Shown: positions 1 through 8,813 of the stretch, in pieces | Layout of the letters: each line of letters begins with the position of its first letter | Numbering within the stretch: position 1 is the first letter of the stretch | Notes under the pieces: model-generated | The model's database searches: none | The model's input: the letters and a program-made list of their open reading frames with translations, nothing else | Told to the model about the DNA's origin: nothing | Program-made: the position numbers and the translations under genes | NCBI RefSeq assembly: GCF_007750855.1 | Contig: NZ_CP036291.1 | Span: 434,001-498,000, forward strand | Direction of reading: 5' to 3' | DNA from: Pirellulimonas nuda | GTDB lineage: Bacteria > Planctomycetota > Planctomycetia > Pirellulales > Lacipirellulaceae | Length of the DNA stretch: 64,000 nucleotides

Positions 1-422
1 GCGTGAGTGACGAGTGTCGCGGCTTGTTGGGCCGCGTGCTCACGGGCGAAGTCGACGCGATCACCAGCAGCCGCGCCCTGGGCGATTGCGTCCACAAGAC
101 GATGCTTGCCGAGGTCAGCCAGCGGAACGGCCGATCCCGCGAACGATTGATCGGATGGCTCAAGCAGCATCCAGAGGCTCTGGCCGACCTACCGAAGAGC
201 CGCGAGGTGTGCAGCCGATTGGTGCGGCTGCCACTGGAGGTGGCGAAATACGAAGCGGCGACGCTGCCGCAGGTCATCCGCATTGCCGAGAGGCATCAAC
301 TGCTGATGGGAGACGCAGAGATCGTCGCCCTCATGCAGCGACATGGGATCACGCACCTAGCGACCAACGATGACGACTTCGACCGCGTGCCTGGGATAAC
401 GGTTTGGAAGCCGCGTCCGTAG
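1..422 (+). CDS. PIN-domain (VapC-like) toxin, 5' truncated by window edge
   Basis: This is the C-terminal part of a PIN-domain ribonuclease-like protein. The reading frame is open from the first base and no N-terminal 'xLDTNVL' strand with its first catalytic Asp is present, so the true start lies before the window. The visible 139 residues contain the late PIN elements: an acidic MGDAEIVAL helix and the strand-turn ATNDDDFDRVPGI, which carries the last conserved acidic residues. VapC-type PIN proteins cleave RNA and are usually encoded after an antitoxin, which here would be outside the window. A second PIN gene lies convergent about 115 bases away. The family call is firm; toxin function is inferred. 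Confidence 0.7.
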   Translation, partial: VSDECRGLLGRVLTGEVDAITSSRALGDCVHKTMLAEVSQRNGRSRERLIGWLKQHPEALADLPKSREVCSRLVRLPLEVAKYEAATLPQVIRIAERHQLLMGDAEIVALMQRHGITHLATNDDDFDRVPGITVWKPRP

Positions 423-537
423 CGCACTAGATAATGGTCCTTGTAGAGGGTGCGATTGGAGTTGCGTCAGCACAGGCGCACTCGGCGGACTTTCGTCCGC
501 CGCGCGCAAGGTCATGGCCTCACGGAAACTCAATCGT

Positions 538-993
538 CTAGGCGGACCGCAAGTACATCTCCGGCGTCACCACGTTGACTCCCATCTGTTCGTAGCGGCG
601 GAAGTCGCGGGCGTTGAGGGTAAGGATTTGTGGAATGTTCGCCGCGACCATGATCGCTGCGAGCCGGGCGTCGTGGACAGCGACCCCGCTGACGCCAAGC
701 TCTTCGACCATCCGTTTCCAGGCCTGATAGGAGCTGGCGTCTTCCGAGACAACGTTGCAAGCGCGCTCGATGATAGCGAGCCGGCGCATCGCACGCTCGG
801 TAGATAGTCCCTGGCCGTTGCGGTCGGTTGGCCGGGTCGTCACGTTCCAGAACTCTGCCGCGTTCTGAATGGTGATAACCAACGACTCCTGGCGATCGAT
901 CGCCTTGCGAAGCGATCGGCGGATCGGTCCGTATTCGGCGGAGGCGCGATCGAACGCCCTTAGCAGGACGCAGGTATCGACCAACATCGCCAT
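538..993 (-). CDS. PIN-domain ribonuclease toxin (VapC-like)
   Basis: The protein has about 151 residues and a complete PIN fold: the first catalytic Asp in LVDTCVLL at the N-terminus, a mid-protein acidic residue in QNAAEFW, an Asp in VAVHDARLAAI and the closing LTLNARDFRRY. These are the acidic metal ligands of VapC-type RNases. The ATG at 993 overlaps the antitoxin stop codon (TGATG); a TTG at 996 and an ATG at 987 are alternatives. Translational coupling to the upstream antitoxin gene supports a toxin-antitoxin pair. The cellular RNA target cannot be predicted. Confidence 0.8.
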   Translation of the reverse strand: MAMLVDTCVLLRAFDRASAEYGPIRRSLRKAIDRQESLVITIQNAAEFWNVTTRPTDRNGQGLSTERAMRRLAIIERACNVVSEDASSYQAWKRMVEELGVSGVAVHDARLAAIMVAANIPQILTLNARDFRRYEQMGVNVVTPEMYLRSA

Positions 994-1241
994 CAAGGGC
1001 GTCCTTCGTAGATATCGCTCCGCGGGTAGCTCCCCGAATAGGGGGCTCCGTCACTCGCTTCCGACTCGATCAACGCGTCGAAGTCGGCGCCAGTCAGGCG
1101 CGGAAGACGCCCAGTTGGTTCGGAGTCGAGCCCGTTGTCGCAAGCCAAGTGGGATAGGTACGCGTCTAGCGTCATCCCCTTTGCCTCGGCCTGAGCGGTC
1201 AGGGCGGTCGCAATTCGGTCTTCGAGGTGAATGCTAACCAT
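993..1241 (-). CDS. VapB-like antitoxin
   Basis: This 82-residue acidic protein lies directly upstream of the PIN toxin and overlaps its start by one base. The N-terminal VSIHLEDRIATALTAQAEAKGMTLDAYLS reads as beta strand-helix-helix, as in ribbon-helix-helix antitoxins that bind their own promoter. The C-terminal half, with ADFDALIESEASD, is the type of acidic tail that blocks the toxin active site. By analogy with other VapBC operons the pair is probably autoregulated; no operator was identified. The identification rests on size, position and fold pattern. Confidence 0.65.
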   Translation of the reverse strand: MVSIHLEDRIATALTAQAEAKGMTLDAYLSHLACDNGLDSEPTGRLPRLTGADFDALIESEASDGAPYSGSYPRSDIYEGRP

Positions 1242-1310
1242 GTCTCTAGCTTACCATGCAACATCTTGCGCCGCACTCGACGTGCCATCGTCCGCCGCTC
1301 TGGGTAAGGT

Positions 1311-2426
1311 TCATCCCGCCCGCCGCCGCCGCGGCCAAGCGATCCGCGCCAGCAGCCCCGGCGCCCCCGCGGCGCGCAGCTCGGCCTCGCGCTGCTTGCG
1401 GCGCCAGCGGGCCGCGCCCAGCTCGACCATCTGCTGGGTCTCTTCCAGGTAGGCGGCCACGGCACGCCCCTCGGCGGCCGCATTGGGGGGCGCCGCGGCG
1501 TGTTCTGCGATCACCTGAGCGTACAGCCCGACCAGCGCGTCGATCACCGGCGTCATGCCGCACTCGCCGCGGACGCGGGCCGAGGCCTGGGCCGCCTCGG
1601 CCGGGTTGTAGCGCGCAAGCTGCGTGCGGACCCCCTCGGCGGTGAGCGGGGTTTGGATCGCCCGGCGGCCGAAGTTCTGGCCGCGGAGCGTGTCGAGCGC
1701 CTCGGGGGTGACCATCGGGCCCAGCCGGCCGAAGCCGCACAGCACCACCGCCGCGCCGACCGCCAGCGCCTCCATCGCGCTCTTGCCGCGGGCGAACACC
1801 ACGTCGTAGCGGCCCAGCATCTGCTCGGGGTGGGCGACCGACCCCCCGGACGCGGCGCCGGCGAAGTCGAGCTCGATCCCTTCGGCCCGGCACGCCGTGC
1901 GGAACGGGTCGCGCCGGCCGGCCAGCCGGATCAGGTTGTTGAACACAAGCGCCCGCCGCGGCCGCGCCGGGAGCGGCGCCCGCGGCGTGAATCGGCCCAG
2001 GTCGACCCAGTTGGGGAGCAGCAGCGCGCGGTCTTCGGGCACGCCCCCCAGGCAGACGAGCCGGTCGTAGCACGTCTGGTCGACCGCCACGTGCCGCAGC
2101 ACGCGGGGGTGGTCCAGCGGGCGGTCGTGCCACGCGTCCCAGTCGTGGCAGAAGTAGACGGCCGGCGTGTGGGGGAACGCGGCCAGCGCCGCCATGGTGG
2201 GGTGGCTGTGGTGGCCGTGGATGACGTCGGGCGTGGTGGTCATCTTCGCCAGCCGGTCGACCACCGGCACGGTCGAGCGCCGCAGCTCGTCCGCGGCCTG
2301 GCCGGGGTGGGGCGAGTAGACCGCCGGCAAGCAGTTGCGTTGCAGCAGCCCGCGCGCCAGGTCGCAGACGTAGCGGTCGGTGCCGCTGGGCTTGTCGAGG
2401 AACTGGTTGGTGATCAGCACCCGCAT
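1311..2426 (-). CDS. glycosyltransferase family 4-like protein
   Basis: This 371-residue protein has the two-domain look of a GT-B glycosyltransferase. It starts MRVLITNQFLDKPSGTDRY, typical of GT4 enzymes, followed by HGHHSHPTMAAL and CHDWDAWHDRP in the acceptor-binding half. The second half has FARGKSAMEALAVGAAVVLCG, which matches the E-x7-E-like donor-binding region where an acidic residue contacts the nucleotide sugar. It would move a sugar onto a lipid-linked or surface glycan in the cytoplasm. The PIG-L-like gene upstream is a common partner in surface polysaccharide loci. Acceptor and sugar are unknown. Confidence 0.7.
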   Translation of the reverse strand: MRVLITNQFLDKPSGTDRYVCDLARGLLQRNCLPAVYSPHPGQAADELRRSTVPVVDRLAKMTTTPDVIHGHHSHPTMAALAAFPHTPAVYFCHDWDAWHDRPLDHPRVLRHVAVDQTCYDRLVCLGGVPEDRALLLPNWVDLGRFTPRAPLPARPRRALVFNNLIRLAGRRDPFRTACRAEGIELDFAGAASGGSVAHPEQMLGRYDVVFARGKSAMEALAVGAAVVLCGFGRLGPMVTPEALDTLRGQNFGRRAIQTPLTAEGVRTQLARYNPAEAAQASARVRGECGMTPVIDALVGLYAQVIAEHAAAPPNAAAEGRAVAAYLEETQQMVELGAARWRRKQREAELRAAGAPGLLARIAWPRRRRAG

Positions 2427-2464
2427 GGACGACCGCTCCGCTCCTGGAAACCGATCCTAAGACG

Positions 2465-2620
2465 ACGATAGCCACGAAAAAGCACAAAGACGAAAAAGGG
2501 GAACTAACTAGATGTCAATGACCCACCAACGCAGGCAATGGCCTCGCGCGTTTGGTAGTTTGGGGTTTGGTCATTTCGGACCTCATTTTTTGTGCTTCTT
2601 GTGCCTTTTCGTGGCCATCC
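2465..2620. repeat. nested intergenic inverted repeat (CCACGAAAAAGCACAAA family)
   Basis: The left arm near 2471-2499 (GCCACGAAAAAGCACAAAG and following) is answered by its reverse complement near 2585-2616, ending TTTTCGTGGCC. Inside lies a second pair, TCAATGACC near 2514 and GGTCATT near 2570. It occupies the gap upstream of the glycosyltransferase gene. The same two families recur, nested the same way, at 44453-44673. Confidence 0.8.
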
Positions 2621-2666
2621 TTCTTTCATCCGAGCGATCCGTGATCAAAAACTTCGCGGCGTCGTG

Positions 2667-3479
2667 CTACGCCGCCCTGGCGAGCGTCGCCGTGCCCAGC
2701 GCCGGTGCGTACGAAGCGGCGCGCTGAAGAAACGGCGCCACGTGCTGCCGGTAGCGGACCACCCGGGTGTAAACGCCGTCGGCCACGCCCTGCTCGCCGT
2801 GCAGCTCGTACTCGGGCTTCTCGGTCGGGCGGTACACCGCTGCGGCGTCGCGGATGGGCCGCAGGCACTCCACGGCGAACGAACCCTGTCCGAACAAGTG
2901 CAGCGCCTCTTGTACTTCATTGGCCACCTCGCGGTAGCCGCGCGCCACGTCTAGCTTCCACTTCAACTGCTCGGCGTCCAGACGCATGAGCACGGTCCCG
3001 TCACGCCGGTCGGCGGGGCAGTAGCTGGGGTCGTTCTCCAGCGGGTAGTCGTACAGCGGCAGCGGCCGGCCGAGCCGCTCTCCGGCCGCCAGCGCCGCGG
3101 CGCGCGCCAGCGCGTTGAGCACGTCGTGTGTCAGGAAGGCGTCCTCGTGGGCGTCGACCACCACCACGTCGATCCGCGCGTCGACAAAGCCGTCGGCCAG
3201 GCGGTCGATGATCGTCAGCAACGCGTCGTGCCGGCCCGCGAGCAGGTCGAGGTAGACCGAGCGGTCGGTCAGGTCGCCGAACACGGCGCCCTGCTCGGCG
3301 CCCACCTGGCGCAGCAGCGCGGCGGTCCGCGCCAGCCGGGGCCGGCCAACGCGTCCGGCGCCGTCGGTCAGCACAAACGTCACCGGTTTGACCCGCGCCA
3401 GCCAGCCGAGCAGCCGCAGCTCGTGGGCCGGGTGCGCGATCACCAGCGCGGCGCGTACGCCGGGGGAATTGGGGTTCAT
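2667..3479 (-). CDS. PIG-L/LmbE-like deacetylase-related protein
   Basis: The protein has about 270 residues from the ATG at 3479 (MNPNSPGVRAALVIAHPAHEL). The beginning resembles PIG-L N-acetylglucosaminyl deacetylases, whose zinc site is AHPDDE; here the motif reads AHPAHE, so the usual aspartates are replaced. A second candidate metal-site motif is VVVDAHEDAFLTHDVL in the middle. The rest (PLYDYPLENDPSYCP) is not one I can place more precisely. It lies upstream of and codirectional with the glycosyltransferase, which suggests glycan modification. A further upstream start would add a Cys-rich leader with no support. Confidence 0.5.
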   Translation of the reverse strand: MNPNSPGVRAALVIAHPAHELRLLGWLARVKPVTFVLTDGAGRVGRPRLARTAALLRQVGAEQGAVFGDLTDRSVYLDLLAGRHDALLTIIDRLADGFVDARIDVVVVDAHEDAFLTHDVLNALARAAALAAGERLGRPLPLYDYPLENDPSYCPADRRDGTVLMRLDAEQLKWKLDVARGYREVANEVQEALHLFGQGSFAVECLRPIRDAAAVYRPTEKPEYELHGEQGVADGVYTRVVRYRQHVAPFLQRAASYAPALGTATLARAA

Positions 3480-3640
3480 CCGGGTCTCTTGCCTCGGCCT
3501 TGTGATGGTTGCGCTGGGGCTACTACCAAAATGCCGGCCGAATAAACAAGGGCAATAGCCGCACGTTGCCGCGGATTTCTGCAATAATGCCCGCGAAGCG
3601 GCGAACGACTGTTGCCCTGATACCCCGCAGGATCACGCCG

Positions 3641-4117
3641 ATGCCCAACCGAGAGATCCCCGAGTCCCGCAAGGCGCTCTACCACGCCGGCCAGGTCGTT
3701 GCGGTCATCGGTCTGTTGACATTCCTTTCTACCTTCGTGATCGGCGCCTTTTACTTCGGCGACTTCTCTAACTTCCACTCGCTGGTCCGCAATCAGATGC
3801 TGCGGGCCATTGGCGGGATGGTGATGATCGTTGCTGGAGGGGCCATGATGAACGTCGCGGCGCGCGGCGTCGCCGGCTCGGGGCTCACGCTCGATCCCCA
3901 ACGCGCCCGCGGCGAGGTCGAGCCGTGGACACGCATGGCCGGCGGCATGGCCAAGGACGCGCTCGACGAGGCGGGCCTCGACCTGCGGGCGCTCACCGCC
4001 GCGGCCGACATCCCGTTCGACGAGAAGCTCCGCCGGCTGCACGCGCTGTGGCAGGACGGCATCCTCAGGGAAGACGAGTACCTGCGCGAGAAGCAAGACC
4101 TGTTGGACAAGCACTAG
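3641..4117 (+). CDS. membrane protein with C-terminal SHOCT-like domain
   Basis: About 158 residues from the ATG at 3641 (MPNREIPESRKALYHAG). Two hydrophobic segments follow (around residues 15-40 and 57-80), then a polar region. The last 35 residues (PFDEKLRRLHALWQDGILREDEYLREKQDLL) match the short SHOCT module, a helix-turn-helix often found at the C-terminus of membrane proteins and thought to mediate oligomerisation. No enzymatic motif is visible. An earlier in-frame ATG at 3509 would add 44 residues without secretion or domain features, so the later start is preferred. Function unknown. Confidence 0.6.
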   Translation: MPNREIPESRKALYHAGQVVAVIGLLTFLSTFVIGAFYFGDFSNFHSLVRNQMLRAIGGMVMIVAGGAMMNVAARGVAGSGLTLDPQRARGEVEPWTRMAGGMAKDALDEAGLDLRALTAAADIPFDEKLRRLHALWQDGILREDEYLREKQDLLDKH

Positions 4118-4185
4118 TTGGTAGGATTCGACCATCGGCCCGGGCGCCGCGGAGCAAGCCACCACGCACACACTCGACGGAAGCA

Positions 4186-4241
4186 GCCCACGAATCGCGC
4201 GAATGCAACGGATTCGTTCGATGCGTGCGATTCGTGGCGCC
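4186..4241. repeat. intergenic inverted repeat before methyltransferase gene
   Basis: CCACGAATCGCGCGAAT near 4188 is answered by GCGATTCGTGG near 4228-4238 around a GGATTCG centre. It ends 16 bases before the methyltransferase start, so it may form a hairpin in the 5' leader. Confidence 0.75.
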
Positions 4242-4256
4242 ATCCTCCAACTCAAT

Positions 4257-5180
4257 ATGACCCCACGGCAACTCGTCGCCGGCTACTTCGCTGTTCAAGC
4301 CGCCGGCGTAGCGGCTTGGTGGGGGATGCTGTTCGCGGCGCCCGCGACTGCGGCGTGGTTCCAGCCCGCCGGCTGGCCGCGGCAGGCGCTGATCGGGTTC
4401 TGGCTGGCAGACGGATTGCTGGTAGTCGTCGGTTCGGCCGTGGCTGCGCTGGCTGTGGCGCGCGGCTGGTCCGCGGCCTACGTGATCGTCTATTCGGTGT
4501 CGGCCTGCGTGGGGTACGCGGCGCTCTACTGCCTGGGCGTGAGCATCGCGACGGACCAGGCCTGGATCGCCTCGGCGATGATGGCCAGCATGGCGGGGCT
4601 TTCGCTCGCGATGGCGGCCATCCTTGGCGCCCCGGCGCACGGCCCCGCCACAATCCGCGTCGTGCCGATGAGTCGCCGCGCCGCGGCCCTACGGACGTTT
4701 GCGCAGACGGTCGTGTTTTGGAGCGTGTTCCTGTGGATCCTGCCCAAGGGGATTGTTGAGTTGCAGCAGCGCGTGGGTTGGCCACCTTTTGAGCACGCGG
4801 GTCAGACCCCGGGTGCGACGATCCTGTTCGGCTTGGCCTCGCTGCTCGGCTTGTGGAGTGCGGCGACGATGGCGCTGCGTGGCGAGGGGACGCCGTTGCC
4901 GACCGCCACCGCGCCGAAGCTCGTCGTCACCGGTCCCTACCGCTGGGTGCGGAACCCGATGGCGGCGGCCGGCATCGTGCAGGGGCTCGCCGTCGGCTGG
5001 CTGCTGGGGAGCGTGTGGGTGATGGGCGGCGCCATCGCGGGCGCCTTCGTCTGGCATGGGTGGGTGCGCCCAACCGAAGAGGCCGACCTCGCCGCCCGCT
5101 TCGGCGAGTCGTTCGAGCGGTACCGGAAGCGCGTGCCGTTGTGGGCGCCGCGCCTCCGGACGCCCGCGGGCGATTCTTGA
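4257..5180 (+). CDS. isoprenylcysteine carboxyl methyltransferase-like membrane protein
   Basis: About 307 residues from the ATG at 4257. Most of the protein is hydrophobic, with roughly seven membrane segments. The C-terminal part has the ICMT/phospholipid-methyltransferase signature: VTGPYRWVRNPMAAAGI, then RFGESFERYRKRVPLWAPRL, where the RxxRNP and E-xx-YxxRVP residues line the S-adenosylmethionine site. Family members methylate lipid or small-molecule substrates at the membrane; the substrate here is unknown. An upstream ATG at 4203 lies inside the inverted repeat and would only add repeat-encoded residues. Confidence 0.75.
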   Translation: MTPRQLVAGYFAVQAAGVAAWWGMLFAAPATAAWFQPAGWPRQALIGFWLADGLLVVVGSAVAALAVARGWSAAYVIVYSVSACVGYAALYCLGVSIATDQAWIASAMMASMAGLSLAMAAILGAPAHGPATIRVVPMSRRAAALRTFAQTVVFWSVFLWILPKGIVELQQRVGWPPFEHAGQTPGATILFGLASLLGLWSAATMALRGEGTPLPTATAPKLVVTGPYRWVRNPMAAAGIVQGLAVGWLLGSVWVMGGAIAGAFVWHGWVRPTEEADLAARFGESFERYRKRVPLWAPRLRTPAGDS

Positions 5181-5278
5181 CCGCTGGCGGCAGTAGGCTA
5201 GGATGGGCGGCGCTCGGATCGTTCGAGGCGCACTCGCTGCGACCGTTCGCGCAGGCTACTCATTGCAAGGGGAACACG

Positions 5279-7882
5279 ATGAACCAAGAACCTCGGCGCC
5301 GTTCGGCTCATTTTCTTTGGACGTTGGCAGCCGTCGCGGGACTCGGCGTTGCTGGCTGCCAGCAGCCGGCGGAGCTAACCGCCAAGGCCGCTGCCGCCGA
5401 AAGGAAGGAGGGGGGCCAGCCGGCGGCCAAGACTACCAGCTTCAAGCCGCAGGTCACCGGCGAGCTGGGCAGCCCCAGCGCCACCACCACCATCCCCGCC
5501 ACGCAGCTCCCCGCCCCCGACCCCAAGTTCGGCGGCAAGATCGAGAAGAACGCCTCCCAGTCGAAGGCCTGGTGGGCGCCGCGGATCGTTCCTCCTAAGC
5601 AGGCGCCCAATGTGCTGCTGATCATGACGGACGACGTCGGCTTCGGCGCTCCCAGCACGTTCGGCGGCGTGATCCCCACGCCGGCGCTCGACCGCATCGC
5701 CAAGACGGGGCTCCGCTACACCAATTTCCACTCCACCTCGCTCTGCTCGCCTACCCGCGCTGCGCTCATCACCGGCCGCAACCACCACTCCGCCGGCTTC
5801 GGGGTGATCAGCGAGCAGTCGACCGGTTTCCCCGGCTACAACAGCATCATCGCCCAGGACAAAGCCACCATCGGCCGCGTGCTGCGCGACAACGGCTTCT
5901 CTACCTCGTGGTTCGGAAAGGACCACAACACCCCTACGTTTACCGCCAGCCAGGTAGGGCCGTTCGACCGCTGGCCTATCGGGATGGGGTTTGAGTACTT
6001 CTACGGGTTCGTCGGGGGCGACACCAGCCAGTGGCAGCCCAACCTGTTCCGCAACACCACGCAAATCTTCCCCTACCTCGGCAAGCCCGACTGGAACCTC
6101 ACCACCGCCCAGGCCGACGACGCGGTCCGCTGGCTGAACGAGATCAACCAGATCGACCCGGCAAAGCCGTTCTTCTGCTACTACGTCCCCGGGGGAACCC
6201 ACGCGCCTCACCACGCGACCAAAGAGTGGATCAAGAAGATCAGCGACATGCACCTGTTCGACGACGGGTGGAACGAGCTGCGTAAGACGATCTACGCCAA
6301 CCAGAAGAAGCTGGGCGTGATCCCGGCCGACGCGAAGCTCACCCCCTGGCCCGACGACCTGCTCAAGCCGTGGGAAAAGCTCACCGACGACGAGAAGAAG
6401 CTGTTCATCCGCCAAGTCGAGGTGTACGCCGCGTACCTGGCGTACACCGACCACGAGATCGGCCGCGTGGTGCAGGCGGTGGAAGACATGGGCAAGCTGG
6501 ACCACACGCTGATCATCTACATCAGCGGCGACAACGGCAGCAGCGTCGAAGGGACCTTGCTGGGCACCCCCAACGAGGTCGCCGCGTTCAACGGCGTCGA
6601 CGTCCCCGTCAAGCGTCAGCTCGAAGAGTTTTACGACGTGTGGGGGAGCGACGAAACGTACAACCACATGGCGGTGCCATGGTCGTGGGCCTTCGATACC
6701 CCGTTCAAGTGGACCAAGCAGATCGCGTCGCACTTCGGCGGCATCCGCCAGGGGATGTGCGTCTCGTGGCCCGGCCACATCGAAGACGAGGGGGGCGTCC
6801 GCCACCAGTTCCACCACGTGATCGACGTCGTGCCGACCATCCTCGAGGCCAGCGGCATCGCCGCGCCCGAGCAGGTAGACGGCATCGACCAGGCCCCGAT
6901 CGAAGGGGTGAGCTTCGCCTACACCTTCAAGAAGGCCAACGCCAAGGCGCCCTCCACCCACAAGACGCAGTACTTCGAGATGATGGGCGACCACGCCATC
7001 TACCACGAGGGCTGGATCGCCAGCACCAAGGTCGTCCGCCCGCCATGGGAGATCGTCGGCGCGGTCAACCAAGACCCGTACGGCAACGTCACCTGGGAGC
7101 TGTACGACCTCAGCAAGGACTGGACCCAGTACGAAGACGTCGCCGCCAAGTTCCCCGAGAAGCTGGAAGAGATGAAGAAGCTCTTCCTCACCGAGGCAGA
7201 AAAGTACCAGGTGCTGCCGCTGGACGCCTCGGTGGCGACGCGCCTGGTGCAGCCGCGGCCGAACATCACCGCGGGCCGCAACGAGTTCGTCTACACCGTG
7301 CCGATGACGGGCCTGCCGCAGGGGGACTCGCCGCTGCTGCTGAACACGTCGTACACCATCAAGGCCGAGGTAGACGTCCCCGAAGGGGGCGCCGAGGGGG
7401 TGCTGCTCACCTCCGGAGGACGCTTCGGCGGCTACGGGCTGTACCTGCTCAAGGGCAAGCCGGTGTTTGTGTGGAACCTGCTCGACCTGGAGCGTCCACG
7501 CTGGGAAGGGAAAGAAGCGGTCCCCCCCGGCAAGCACACCGTCGAGTTTGACTTCAAGTACGACGGCGACGGCGCCGGCACGCTGGCGTTCAACAGCCTC
7601 AGCGGCATCGGTCAGCCCGGCACGGGCGTGCTGAAGGTCGACGGCAAGGAGGTCGCCTCGCTAAAGATGGACCGCACGCTGCCGCTCATCCTGCAGTGGG
7701 ACGAGAGCTTCGACATCGGCTCCGACACCGGCACCCCGGTCAACGACGACGACTACCAAGTGCCGTTCGCCTTCACCGGCAAGCTGAACAAGCTGACGCT
7801 CACGCTCGACCGTCCCGAGCTAACGCCCGAGGACATCAAGAAGCTCGAGGCCGCGACGCGGAACAACAAGGCCAGCGAGTAG
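5279..7882 (+). CDS. lipoprotein sulfatase (arylsulfatase family)
   Basis: 867 residues. An AAGGGGA sequence precedes the ATG at 5279. The N-terminus is a lipoprotein signal (hydrophobic stretch ending LGVAGC), then an Ala/Lys/Pro linker, then the sulfatase domain beginning APNVLLIMTDDVGFG with the metal-binding Asp pair. CSPTR places the Cys converted to formylglycine at about residue 156; LITGRNHHSAGFG follows. Later HAPHHA and SGDNGSS motifs complete the active site. About 250 C-terminal residues form a beta-rich, probably lectin-like domain. Planctomycetes use many such enzymes on sulfated algal polysaccharides. The maturase and the substrate are not evident here. Confidence 0.88.
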   Translation: MNQEPRRRSAHFLWTLAAVAGLGVAGCQQPAELTAKAAAAERKEGGQPAAKTTSFKPQVTGELGSPSATTTIPATQLPAPDPKFGGKIEKNASQSKAWWAPRIVPPKQAPNVLLIMTDDVGFGAPSTFGGVIPTPALDRIAKTGLRYTNFHSTSLCSPTRAALITGRNHHSAGFGVISEQSTGFPGYNSIIAQDKATIGRVLRDNGFSTSWFGKDHNTPTFTASQVGPFDRWPIGMGFEYFYGFVGGDTSQWQPNLFRNTTQIFPYLGKPDWNLTTAQADDAVRWLNEINQIDPAKPFFCYYVPGGTHAPHHATKEWIKKISDMHLFDDGWNELRKTIYANQKKLGVIPADAKLTPWPDDLLKPWEKLTDDEKKLFIRQVEVYAAYLAYTDHEIGRVVQAVEDMGKLDHTLIIYISGDNGSSVEGTLLGTPNEVAAFNGVDVPVKRQLEEFYDVWGSDETYNHMAVPWSWAFDTPFKWTKQIASHFGGIRQGMCVSWPGHIEDEGGVRHQFHHVIDVVPTILEASGIAAPEQVDGIDQAPIEGVSFAYTFKKANAKAPSTHKTQYFEMMGDHAIYHEGWIASTKVVRPPWEIVGAVNQDPYGNVTWELYDLSKDWTQYEDVAAKFPEKLEEMKKLFLTEAEKYQVLPLDASVATRLVQPRPNITAGRNEFVYTVPMTGLPQGDSPLLLNTSYTIKAEVDVPEGGAEGVLLTSGGRFGGYGLYLLKGKPVFVWNLLDLERPRWEGKEAVPPGKHTVEFDFKYDGDGAGTLAFNSLSGIGQPGTGVLKVDGKEVASLKMDRTLPLILQWDESFDIGSDTGTPVNDDDYQVPFAFTGKLNKLTLTLDRPELTPEDIKKLEAATRNNKASE

Positions 7883-7892
7883 CCCAAGCCGT

Positions 7893-7938
7893 GTAGGATG
7901 GGTCAGCGTCCGCCTGCGGCGGACTGGACCCACCCTAC
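7893..7938. terminator. hairpin between convergent genes
   Basis: GTAGGATGGGTC (7893-7904) and GACCCACCCTAC (7927-7938) form a 12-base stem with one mismatch, with an inner GTCCGCC/GGCGGAC hairpin. It sits 11 bases after the sulfatase stop and touches the end of the convergent Uma2 gene, so it could terminate both transcripts. There is no T-run. Confidence 0.5.
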
Positions 7939-8567
7939 TCGGGCACGCTGTCCGCGGCCGCGAACAGCGCCTCGACATCCAGCGCAAAGCCGGTCAGCAG
8001 CACGGAATCGGCCTCACCGCTCTCGAAGCGGCCGTGCAGCGCGTACTCGGCGCCCGTCAGCTTGTAGACCAGCACCACACGCTGCTCGGGGTCGATGACC
8101 CAGTACTCGGAGATCCCGGCTTGGGCGTACTCGGCGTGCTTGGTCACCAGGTCGCGCTTGCGGTCCTTGGCGTCTCCGCTGACCACCTCTGCGACTAGGT
8201 CGGCGCCTTCGAACACCCGGTTGTGCAACCAACGTGAGTTGGCCTTGGATAAGAAGAGTGCGTCGGGTTCGCGGATCTGGCCCGCGGGCGATCGCACGCG
8301 GATCGGAGGAAAAGGCACAACGCCGAGATCGTGCTTCGTCACAAACGCTAGCAGTGCGTGGTAGAAGAAGCCTGCTAGGGTCTGGTGCTTGAGGGTCGGC
8401 AGCGGCAAGAACTCCAACACGCCGCCAGTAAGTTCGATCCGCCGGTTCGAGCCGTCGGTCAGGTGCAGGTACTCCACCTCGTCCCACGCACCCTGCTGCG
8501 GGTATAGCGTAGCCAGTTCCCACGCGTACTGCGGGCCGTTGGCCAGGGCAGGGGGTAGAGAGGGCAT
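7935..8567 (-). CDS. Uma2-family (DUF820) restriction endonuclease-like protein
   Basis: About 210 residues from the ATG at 8567 (MPSLPPALANGP). It matches the Uma2 family of PD-(D/E)xK nuclease-fold proteins: RIELTGGVLEFLP near the N-terminus, IREPDALFLS holding the catalytic Asp after a Pro, LVAEVVSGDAKDRKRDLVTKHAEYAQAGISEYWVIDP with the E-V...K pair. Uma2 genes are abundant in cyanobacteria and planctomycetes; their biological role is unclear and nuclease activity is inferred from fold. It is a stand-alone gene with no methyltransferase beside it. Confidence 0.8.
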   Translation of the reverse strand: MPSLPPALANGPQYAWELATLYPQQGAWDEVEYLHLTDGSNRRIELTGGVLEFLPLPTLKHQTLAGFFYHALLAFVTKHDLGVVPFPPIRVRSPAGQIREPDALFLSKANSRWLHNRVFEGADLVAEVVSGDAKDRKRDLVTKHAEYAQAGISEYWVIDPEQRVVLVYKLTGAEYALHGRFESGEADSVLLTGFALDVEALFAAADSVPE

Positions 8568-8813
8568 GGTCTGAGTCCGGCGTAAGGGTGCAAGCCGCAC
8601 TCTATCTTAGCATCCGGCCGGGGCCGATCCAACGCGTCCGCCGCTTGCATACCGCGCACGCGGACGGCATCTTGAGCGAGCAGCGGCACACGCGCGGCCC
8701 CGGAGCAATCCGCGGCGCCGCAAGCTGGGCCCTGCATATTCAACTTGCAGCGTTCGATCGACCAAGAACCACGGAAACCGTCGTCCCTGAAACTAGAAAA
8801 GTGAACCCAAGCC

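Noticed and set aside
5375-7537. A 720-residue open frame on the minus strand opposite the sulfatase
   Set aside because: It is a codon-bias shadow. The plus-strand sulfatase has a signal peptide and a full set of family motifs; the opposite frame has no recognisable domain.
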